A stretch of 55,804 bases of DNA from Tubiluchus corallicola (taxonomy: Eukaryota; Priapulida; Priapulimorpha; Priapulimorphida; Tubiluchidae), in assembly GCA_030141605.1 (NCBI GenBank), contig JAQGDQ010001201.1, positions 1-55,804 on the forward strand, written 5' to 3'. The position numbers and the translations under genes are program-made. The notes under the pieces were generated by a model. The model worked only from the letters and a program-made list of their open reading frames with translations, was not told where the DNA came from and made no database searches. This document shows, one piece after another, positions 40,301 to 52,300 of this stretch. Position 1 is the stretch's first letter. Every line of letters starts with the position of its first letter.

Positions 40301-43300
40301 TTGCATCTATATATTAATATTCTTGGTGGGACTCTTGGAAGGAGATATACAGCTCCTTAGAAAGAGGATGAACGGGGCTACACGACGATGTGGGCTGCAT
40401 TTTAGGATACGTCCACTGAGAGGAGTGCTGACGAGTTAATTAGATGTTCTATTTTTGGCAATTTTTGCTTAGAAAACTGCTGACGCAAAGCCATTGTTCT
40501 GATGTCATCCATTATACTCTGCCTATAACTTTAATTCAGTAAAAGCTGCCGCTCGCTTTGCGGTAGGTAAATAAACGAACACTAGGTAGGATGTTCGCGC
40601 ATTTTTGATTATGAGTGTATTTTGTGCGCAAATTTTTTTGCGGGGCCTTTGCTAGTGAAATTATTATTATTCTCAAGTTTGTTCAGTCGAGTTTATTTAC
40701 CTTTTAGCTTGCGCTTGCAACAATCACGGTTCGTTGTGTAACAGAAGCACGGGGAAATGCTTTTGCACCACTAAAGGTATCGAAGGCAACAACTGCGATG
40801 CTTGCGATGAAACCAACCGTTACTATGGCGACCCGACACACGGAGGAACCTGCTATTGTACGTAAATAACGTCAACAGTTTGTGGTTTTTGAATTATTCG
40901 TACGGGGTGTCCCAGAAGAAATGGTGAAGTAGAAAATAGTGTGCTCAAATTCGAGCGTCCTAAAATCAAAGTGTATGGTAGAAAGATTGAAATTATGGAT
41001 CTATAATTCTATTTTTGCATGATGATGTCATGATGCAGACATTTGCGATCAGGTTGTTCGTGATTTAATCGCCACATTTATACGGAGCTGTTTTTTCCGG
41101 AACGCCCTGTACAGCCCTGTAGAAAATTTTACAAGTTAAGTAGTTCGTTTCCTTGCTGAAATATAATGTTAGATTGTTACGATTTTGAGCAAATCTCATT
41201 CAATAGAAACGGAAGTATTTATGATGCGTTGTGACGTAGTGCGTCAGTTAGTCAGTTAGTTGAACGACTAAAGTCAAGCTAGTGCCAGTTTTACTCATGC
41301 TGGATTTGCGGTAATTATTTAAACCAGTTTGTTGTGCAGCTCGATTCAGCAGCTGTTCATGTTTGTTCATGCGCATCTTAGCGGTGTTGCTGATGCTGAG
41401 GCTAATCTTGAGAGCATCATCAGACCTCCCTTCTTGTCAGTCAGGTTTCGTGAAATCACTAGTAAATACTGGATGTTCCAAAAATTCCTTACCAATTTTG
41501 ATTTTCAATTTTCTTTACCGCAAGTCGACCAACGACGCTTGTCTTGTCGTAAACTGTTTCTCAGTAATTGAGAACTTTTTTGAGTCAACGTTTGAAGTTT
41601 TGTTCCATTTTCTTCTTCGGCGTTTTTCTTTTTCTTTTACTGACTCAAGAGCAGACGTGTAAAAGTGTAGCGTGGCTTTACGTAGAATGTACGTCGTATG
41701 TAGGTGCAAACTAAAATCGCTTATGTAAACTTGCGAAGCCAAGTTTGTTGCTACCAAGATTATCCGGAACGCAATTCGCAAAAAATTTTTGGTTATGGTT
41801 TTCATTGTTTACTTTTGAGTCGACGTGGTTGCAGAAAAAACAGCGAAAAATTTCATACGTCGACTCGAGAAACTTTCAACAATCGAGGAAGTGTTTCCCA
41901 CCACGTGAGGTCATTGGTCAATTGGCCACAAGGAAAATTGAAAATCAGATTTAGTTAGGAACTTCTAAAGCACCCTGTATTGTCTTAAAGATAATTGATA
42001 AACCAAAAGCTTAGGTAACGATAAGCTGGAATTTTATTCAAATTTTGAATCAGTTTATTTATTTTTGTTGTTATTACATTTGCAATTTGTTGGTGTCACC
42101 TCTGTCCATCGTACAAGTTGGTTCTCTTTAGAGCAGGGGTGTGCGAATTATCTGACTAGCCGGGCCACATCAAACTTTCCTGCAATTCCTGCGGGTCACA
42201 CTCAGTTTGATCAAGGAGTCAAGTACAGAAGGGCCTAATAACAATTTTTTGCATCCGACCTGCATACATTATTACTACTACACTCAAGAAACTATTTTAG
42301 AAGTTATTAAAATTTATATTACAAACCATATATTTCTACTTTCAGGACTGATAGTGGTAATTTCATTACAATGCATATTAGTAATGTGTATCACACAGTC
42401 TGTGTAGTACAGTGACATTAAGCTACAACCGTCTTGTAAGGGTTAATGGCATCCGATCTAGTAGAAAAAACTACCCGCACTATCTTTGGGATCGTGGCAC
42501 GGACTTCAGCTGGATACACTCAATTAATCGCCCGGGCCGCACAAATTCTCTCGGCGGGCCACAAGTGGCACGCGGGCCGCAATTTGCACACCCCTGCTTT
42601 AGAGAATCTAACAGATTCGAGTCGTTATTGATTTCTAGATAATCTAACGCTGGGCTATCAGTACACGTTTAATCTGACCAAGAGCCGGGATGAACACTTC
42701 ACGGCAATTAACTTCTTCATCCTTCCTAATCAGGTAGTTAACAAAGACATTTCTGCACGTTCGCATGCTACACGGTCGTATGCTACATGGTCGTATGCTA
42801 CATGGTTGTATGCTACATGGTTGTATGCTACACCGTCGCATGCCTCGTGGCTGCATGCATCTCGGTCGTATGCTTCACGGTCGCATGCCTCGTGGCTGCA
42901 TACATCTCGGTCGTATGCTTCACGGTCGCATGCCTCGTGGCTGCATACATCTCGGTCGTATGCTACACGGTCGTATGCTACATGGTTGTATGCTACACGG
43001 TCGTATACTACATGGTTGTATGCTACATGGTTGTATGCTACACCGTTGTATGCTCCTTGGTCGCATACCTCGTGGCTGCATACATCTCGGTCGTATGCTC
43101 CTTGGTCGCATGCCTCGTGGCTGCATACATCCCAGTTGTATGCTCCTTGGTCGCATGCCTCGTGGCTGCATACATCTCGGTCGTATGCTGCTTGGCCGCA
43201 TGCCTCGTGGCTGCATACATCTCGGTTGTATGCTTCATGGTCGCATGCCTCCTGGCTGCATACATCTCGGTCGCATGCCTCGTGGCTGCATACATCCCAG

Positions 43301-46300
43301 TCATATGCTTCACGGTCGCATGCCTCGTGGCTGCATACATCCCAGTCGTATGCTCCTTGGTCGCATGCCTCGTGGCTGCATACATCTCGGTTGTATCTCC
43401 TTGGTCGCATGCCTCGTGGCTGCATACATCTCGGTCGTATGCTTCATGGTCGCATGCCTCGTGGCTGCATACATCTCGGTCGTATGCTTCACAGTCGCAT
43501 GCCTCGTGACTGCATACATCCCAGTCGTATGCTCCTTGGTCGCATGCCTCGTGGCTGCATACATCTCGGTTGTACCTCCTTGGTTGCATGCCTCGTGGCT
43601 GCATACATCTCGGTTGTATCTCCTTGGTCGCATGCCTCGTGGCTGCATACATCCCAGTCGTATGCTTCACGGTCGCATGCCTCGTGGCTGCATACATCCC
43701 AGTCGTATGCTTCTTGGTCGCATGCCTCGTGGCTGCATACATCTCGGTCGTATGCTTCATGGTCGCATGCCTCGTGGCTGCATACATCTCGGTCGTATGC
43801 TTCACGGTCGCATGCCTCGTGGCTGCATACATCCCAGTCGTATGCTCCTTGGTCGCATGCCTCGTGGCTTTATACATCTCGGTTGTACCTCCTTGGTTGC
43901 ATGCCTCGTGGCTGCATACATCTCGGTTGTATCTCCTTGGTTGCATGCCTCGTGGCTGCATACATCTCGGTTGTATCTCCTTGGTCGCATGCCTCTTGGC
44001 TGCATACATCTCGGTCGTATGCTTCATGGTCGCATGCCTCGTGGCTGCATACATCTCGGTCGTATGCTTCACGGTCGCATGATTCTTGATCGCATGCCTT
44101 ATGGTCGCATGCTCGTTGGTTGCATGATTTCCGAGAATGCTAAAATACTGACCCAGAACTTTTATACAACTACGTGCTGATGGTCGATGTCTCCGTGTGG
44201 GATGGAAAAAGAAAATTGCATTCAAGTGTGCCGTTATGATGCTGGCGCACACGGATACAACATTTCTTAAATGATCGATATCCCGGTGTTTTTTACACAC
44301 TCATTGTCTTGTAAAACTTGACAGTAGATAATTAAAAAAAACTTTCGAAGTTACTGGTGCAAAATTTGTCCTATAATTCTATTTGTTACAGTTGGCTGTT
44401 TTTTATTGGTTTTTTGGTGATAATTAGCAAAAATATATTAATTATCATGTTGTAAACAAACGAGAACAAATGTGTCATGGCGAAACAGACCTCTTTATAG
44501 ATGCAAGACATTTTAACGTATTAGACGGTCCGTTTCAGATGACATGTTTTAGCAGTAAAATTTGGTCAATTTGAAAAGATGTTCAACTTATAAAATTTTG
44601 AACTGTTTGAAGAAAACGTCCAATTTCTTAACGATTTAATACTTACCTTTACTCCCGCTGACCGCTAGTATCCCTGCTTACCTTTGACCAAATGATTTTA
44701 TGTATTTTCTGACCTTAGGTTCGGTCGCGTTATGACCGATGTCCTTCATCCGAGGAATTAGTTCGAACTAATATGTGAACAAACCTTCTGTTCTAATAGT
44801 AGCACTGCTTTTAAAGCTGTTACGTGTTGTTATAACTTTACCCGTTGTTTTCATGTGAACCGCATCGTGGCGTTGCATGTTACGACACGTTTTTTTGCAT
44901 GTTTAACGTTCCCGCATGCTTACAGATCTGTTAAACATAGACTATCAGTTCACGTTCAACCTGTCTAAACCAGACGATCTCTACTACACGACGATCAACT
45001 TCAAAAATTCCCCCAAGGTAAGATGGCTTTACTACATAGTAGGGTTGTTAAAGGAGAAGGATACACGATTCTTACGTAAAGCTGAAAAACATTCATTTTG
45101 AAATTTTACACCACTCACGTACTGTCTTTTTGCATACAGGGCTTGCATTGGCAGTAAAGCTATATGAAACATGTAAATTTAAACTCCTGCGATGACTGTA
45201 AGTCGCAGCCATTTTAACAGAATGTCTTTTGAAACACGTTTACACTGAGTAAAGTTTGATAAAATACTCAGAGCTTTCGTGGCGCCCTCTTCGCAAACTA
45301 AGCGAAAGTGTAAACTGCTTCATGTTGCCAGGAAGATTAAAAAATATGTTTCTTGGTGAACCAGTGGTGCACACTGGGATGGTGATGCAATGACGTTTTA
45401 CTAGCTGGCACGAACATTTACCAAGAATTTTTTTTCTACTTATGTAAGTCTTTTGAACAAGCAAGCGTAATGCTAAGTAATGTAACGTTGTATGTAAACT
45501 GTTTTAAGATATGCTTTAAAATTCACTTTTCTACCCATTTAAACAAAATTTACTCTATCACAGCATATCATATCGTATCATATCATATCATATCATACCA
45601 TACCATATCATATCATATATCAATCATATCATATCATATCATAGCATATCATATCGCAGCATATCATATCATATCATGTCATATATCATAGCATATCATA
45701 TCATATCATATATCAATCATATCATATCGTATCATATCATATCGCAGCATATCATATCATGTCATATCATATCATATCATATCATATCATATATCATATC
45801 ATATCATATCATATCATATCATATCATATCATATCATATCATATCATATCATATCATATCATATCATATCATATCATATCGCAGCATATATCATATCATG
45901 TCATATCATATCATATCATATGATATGATATCATATCATATCCTATCATATCATATCATATCATATCATATCCTATCATATCATATCATATCATATCATA
46001 TCATATCCTATCATATCATATCATATCATATCATATCATATCATATCATATCATATCGCAGCATATCAGCATATCATATCATATCAATATCATATCATAT
46101 TGTAGCATATCATATCGCAGCATATCATATCATATCAATATCATATCATATAATATATTGTACCATATCATATCATATCAATATCATATCATATCATATT
46201 GTAGCATATCATATCAATCAATATCATATCATATCAGTCAATATCATATCATATCATATCAATCAATATCACATCACATCACATCACATCATATTGTAAC

Positions 46301-49300
46301 ATATCATATCGCAGCATATCATATCATATATTGTGTGACGGTTTACCTTTAAACGGCACAAATTCATTGCTCACCGATGACACCATTCTGTGCGAAAACA
46401 AAATTTTCATATCAATGCGATAGTCACAAACTATCGTAAGATGTCAATATGTATCTTTATTGTTATCATCCCTACTGTGTAGTAGTTGCATGCCACGTTA
46501 GTTGTGGGCATTAATTAGTTTCTAATTAAAAACTGCTTCATTGGCCAAGGTTGTTTTTCTGTTAAAACATTTGTTCATGATTTGAGATTGGTTATTTCAA
46601 TTATTCGTTTATATTAATTGTGTCGCTTAATTATTTTTAATCTTAATTTGGAGATTTTCTGTTGATTCTTGGTGCGAAGAATTCTTGATTGTCGAATTCT
46701 TGTAAATAAAGTTAACTCGAAAGAAAAAATGTGGAAAAAGTCGGGACTGTGCATGGATTTGAACTAGAAACCTTTGCGTGACAAGTCTTGACTACAATGA
46801 GAAAGGTCGATGGTTAGTTATCATGGTTCATATTGATTATTACATATATATATGTGTGTGTGCTTGCATAGCAAAAGCGTCCATAAGTCGGCAATCAAGC
46901 TTTTCTAGTTATTCACGTATCCTGAATCTACATTTCACGAGGATCATTTTGATACCAAGTTCATCACTCTATGTTATTTCTAAGCAGAGATAATCCATGT
47001 TGAAGTTGAGGTGCAGGCTGCACACTGAAAAACATAATCTTGAGAAAATCACTGTTAAAGTCAGCCATTGTTTTTTGTTGCATTTCTACAAAACACTTAG
47101 CAACCATAGGAAAGTGTGGTTGCTATGCATGTTGCACGAAAACATTGAAGTTATGCTTAAATCCAGTAGATGGCTCTTCTTGATGAAGATCTGGGCTTGG
47201 CAACAGAAAAACCCGAAGCAAAATGACTGCTTCCACGAGCTGCTATTAGAGTTTGAAAATACAAGTTTTTCACAATTGCAATACTAGGTTCTAGCCAGAA
47301 AAGTGGGTAAAGAGTAGAGTAAAATTAGATTGTTGGTATTTTTATACACTTTCTTGATAAGTTGATGCTAGACTATAAAACTCCAATATATTTAGCGTTG
47401 GTTTTTATAAAATATGAAAAATTGACATTTGACCAAATTTCTGGGTCATTCTACTTTGAAGTATCATAACATAGTTTTAACCCTTTCATACCCGTTGTAT
47501 CCCGTGGGATACGATAATATTTCCTGCCTTTAAAATTAATAAAGTTATTTGATCTGTTGAAAGTTATTTTGATTCAAGCCAATAACAATAGACTAAAAAT
47601 GGTGATAAAATGGCAAACTAGAAAATCTACATAGCATAAAAAACTGCGCAAGGTACAGTACTTTAGAGACGACTTTGTACAGATCAGCATAGCGTGCATA
47701 CTAAATGTCTTAAATACTTTAATAAATTATCAGCAGTTGCAAAATGAAGCACATTTTATGCTTCCATTGAATCCCAATGTATCCCGTAGGATACAGGCTA
47801 TATTTAGCACGCGGGCACAGGTAGAAAAAAAATAATTATTATGTGTAAACAAGATGGACATACTGAACAAAAGTACCAAGCCAAAAAATTGTTTCTTATT
47901 AAAAAATAATTTGGGACTGAAAGGGTTAACCATGCCGACTTGTGGACGGTTTTGCTTCGCAAGCAACACGTGTAATATACTTTTTGTTGCTTTAACTTTA
48001 ACTAAATATTTTGTCAAAATGTTTTGAAATTTTTTCCCGTTAATTTCTGCGTTTTTTCAATTTCAGGAGGACAAAGACGTGGAGTTTCAGATCAGCTGCT
48101 CTAAGTTGGCACAAGTCAACATAACTTGGAAAGAAGATGGTAAATACGCAAATCTGAATATCATTTTTTTTTAATTTCCATAGCTGTTGGTTAGCAATTC
48201 TTCTGTGTATCTAAAGTTATTCAAAAGGCTGTAAAGACAATAACGGCCATCCAATATTGCCGAATTGTAACTGTGGATTTCGATTTGAGTCTGTTAAACA
48301 CTTTTTGTTGCACTGACCATTGTATCAACAAACTAGGGTTGTTATGTTTGATAAATTAAATGAAATACTTCTGCCTGAAAACCTTAATATAACTGCCTTA
48401 GGAACTAATGATCTGTTGAAGTTGTTATTATTCGGAAAAGATGAATTTAGCTATGTTACTAACTGTAAAATATTCCAATGTATACATGACTTTATATTAC
48501 GTACTAAACGCTTCCAGTAGTTTCTATCTGATATAAAATGCATCATTCTTAAATAATCGTACATTAATATTTACTAACCTTCATTTTCTACTAATGTCTA
48601 ATGTATCACTGTAGTAAAACTTTAGTATACTAAAGGATACTAAAAACTAAGTATAGTCTATTCTTACTGTAAATGTTTTTGTAAATAGTGTATAAATTCT
48701 GTTGTGGTGAGGATCCTAAATCATGTTGTACAAACTGTCTGATCCAATCCTAAATAAATTATGTTTAAACTAAAGTCATTCAAACTGCTTAGCAAGCCCT
48801 CGTGATTTCCAACTGCGTGTAAAAATACCCACTTTTTAACGGATCGTATATTTGTTTTACTACGGCCAAATCGCGTTGAAAACACTAGTTCTCGTCTGAT
48901 CACCGAAGTTAAGCAATATAGAGTCTGGTTAGTGCTTGGATGGTTGACCACCTAGGAATACCAGGTGCTGCAGGTTTGCGAGATGCCCACACTGTATCTT
49001 GACACTAGGCGAAGGAGCTGCACAAGCAGCAGCCAACGGCTAGAGGGCGGAGGAGGTCAAGCAACCCAACGGCCATGTGTAGAGGAGTAAACCTTCCAAA
49101 TCAGGAGTGGAGCCCCGAAGGCGGACCAGTGCAGCATGCTCACTGACTCCGGCAGCTCCTGCAGCCAACCCGGTGCCAAATGTATCACTCCGCTTTCCTT
49201 TGGATTACACCAGGGAGGAAAAGAGGGGGTTCCTGTTGTCTGGGCAACTCAGGATCTCCATACACCTTGCCCAGGCGTGCGTCCTGGAGACGTTCAAGGA

Positions 49301-52300
49301 TCGGACTGCTCAGCCACAGTCGACGCTGCAGCTCCATCAATGTGATCAACAACTGACTCTCTTGGCGCACACTCCATTGTCTTCTGAGACAGAAGGATGC
49401 CAACAAGACCAACAATATTTGTTTTGGAAACGCAATAAACACACAAACTTTCTACCATTTTGTAGAACTTCTTTTCAAGTTTCACAAATTCCGCTATAGT
49501 TTTGTTTATAATGGAAATTGCTACCAGGTGCACGGTAGTCTAAATTATAGGCAGAAAGTCAAATTTGCGAAAACTGACCCGTACACTTGTATCTCAGTTT
49601 GCCGGACAAAAGCGGGGAGATGTGGGTCCGAATGTGCCAATTGTCTGCATTCCACGTGAATCTGATCATCATCATCATTTTACTTTTCATTGTCATTTCT
49701 TTGCTTTTTCTATCACCGTTGTATTTCATTCTCCTTATATATTTTATTTCGCGCATTCTGCATTTTTTCTTTCCCTTCCGCCTTTACAAGTTCATCTGCA
49801 AGGCCTGAGCCGATTTCCGAATATCTTGGAAATTTTAAATTTTGTTTTGTTTCATTGTAGGAAATGTGTGTATTGTAATATATCATGTATGTGACATTGT
49901 ACATAATGTCACAGCATTTTGGAAAATAAACTAAACTAAATTGAACACATCTTGATAATCTTATTAGATATATTGTCGTTGAAAGGAAGAAAGGATGATT
50001 TTTCATAAACCACCCCAAGTATTCACTTTAACACAATTAATACTGAAAAATCATTTCTGATAGTTAAACAAAGATTAAAAACTTAATTAATGGTGAACGA
50101 GCCCAATTATTGATGACATCACAAACTAACATAATTTTCAACACAAACATATTCCACGAGCGTGTTCCAAGTGTTTGCGAAAGTGCAAATTGAAGGACAG
50201 TGCTACTGTAAGATATTCAGTGTGTTGTACTAAAACTAGGCAAGTTTTAAGATAAAAATTCAAATTTCAAATTTACCGCTGTGCTTACGCATGAACATGT
50301 GTAGTACGTCACAAACTAACACATCTGAATAGAGAGGTACTGCACCCACCTGTTTTTTGCGCAATGCATTTCCGAAATGCAAGCGCTAGTGCATGTCTAA
50401 CTAGCAAATGGCGAATGCATGTAACAGTGAAGAACTAGCGGCGCAATCGCGAAATTGTGTTTGAGATTGGGTCCAGTTATGCTTTAATTTTACCTATCAT
50501 TAATAATCAAAATTAACAACCGATTTCTCCTACAGATGGCTTTGAAGGAGAGACGCCCGTGTTTAGTATCGAATGTTCGGAGTTCAAGACGAAGTTCTCG
50601 CGACACATTTACACATTTGGAGAGAAGAATTTCACTTTTTACGTCTACGTTTCTAACTTTAAGACTCCGTTTTGGTTAAAGGTACGTAGTTTATGCGTAA
50701 ATAAACCATTTTTTGATCAGTTCTTGCTGTCGTGTTAAGCGAAAGCTGTTCTTTGGGTAGTTTTGCCCTGTAGAATTATTTCTTCCTGTTAGATAAGTAA
50801 TTAAGATTAACTGCCATTGGCTTCCCACCGTTCGCAGGTCGCCGGTTCAATTCTTGACTGAGTCATATCAAAGATTTTAAAGTGTTTAAGACGTTTAGTA
50901 TGCATGCTATGCTGGTCTGTACAAAGTCGTCTCTAAAGTGCTGTACCTTGCACAGTTTTTATGCTATGTAGATTTTCTAGTTTGCCATTTTATCACCATT
51001 TTTAGTCTACTGTTATTGGTTTAAATCAAAATAACTATTAACAGATCAAATAACTGTCAGTTTTAAAATTTTATTAATTTTAAAGGCAGAAAATATTCTC
51101 GTATCCCACGGGATACAACGGGTATGAAAGGGTTAACAGAGAAATAACGCAGTACAGAAAGTCAGGTTTACTCACATGTGCTGGAAATGCATTTAATGTT
51201 TTTCTATTTTGCAGATTGCATTCTCTCAGAACAATCCTATAGATCTACTGCAATTTTTCGTAACATTTTTTGGGTGAGTAACAAAAATTTTCGTTCGCGA
51301 AATGAAACAAACTACACTCATATCTCGGTTTGCCGGACAAAAGCACGAGGCGTCTGTCCAAATTTGCCGATTGTCCTAATTATACTAAGCTAATATAGTA
51401 GGCGCCGTATATTACAGTAATGTAGAATCAGTTGCACAATTGTTTCAGAAACATTTAGTACAGGCCTCTCCTGACATACAAGCTACATACGTGTCGTTAC
51501 ACGCTGCTTGGTTGCACTGAGGTAGTAATGTAATCAAAGTGCCGGCCCACCCACTAGCGGACAGCTTCCAAAACAACAGGCCATGTCCGTAGTATGCGGG
51601 ACTTTTTAACGGTCCAGATTTTGTCCGATTCTTATGATAACCGTGAAAGTGAGGTACGGTAAACAAAGATATGAGCGTACATTCAAGTTGGTTTAGTTCG
51701 GATCTGCATAATTCGGATTTTTCAATAATTATTTTATGTCACATGTTAGTCAGAGTTTACTGTGATCCTGTGATGTATGTTGTTTCCACTGGAAAAGTAA
51801 AATTCTTCTCATTAAAGGAAAGGAACGCAAAGATTTGAAGGAAAGGCCTAGCCGTCTGGGAAGCTAGACTTATTTCGATGTTCGCGAAAAATGTTAGAAG
51901 CGTTTAGTAAGAAGTGTGATAAGCAACTCGTGTAATTAGTAAAACCAGTTTAAAATCATGATCATATCACGCTTGGACACTCCCATTTTGAACGTCCGTT
52001 TTTCCACCAATGACGTCATTCATCAACTGAAGGAAAGCAGCTCGACGTCAATTTCTGTAAAAAGTACAAGTTTTCTGCAGAAAATCAAATAGGTAATTTT
52101 GTGATATTTTTGCACGAACATTTGGTAAACTGCAGAAATTTGAAATCGTTTAATCAGTGTGCGGTCACGGAAAGCCGCACTGTGCGCACAAAGTTCACCA
52201 GTCATCAGTGTGCGGTCACGGAAAGCCGCACTGCGCGCACAAAGTTCACCAGTCATCAGTGTGCGGTCACGGAATGCCGCACTGCGCGCACAAAGTTCAC

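Noticed and set aside
42730-44300. ORFs of 231-471 codons on both strands
   Set aside because: 45-bp satellite in an attractin intron; the same repeat stays open in frames of both strands, so openness is not evidence for a gene.
45470-46352. ORFs with ISYHIISYH repeats
   Set aside because: ATATC microsatellite; pentamer repeats give a periodic 15-bp reading frame without stops.
48860-48976. Functional 5S rRNA gene
   Set aside because: Full length, but with changes in conserved promoter positions (for example GGTTGACC) and a SINE-like body following; no T-run terminator directly after it.
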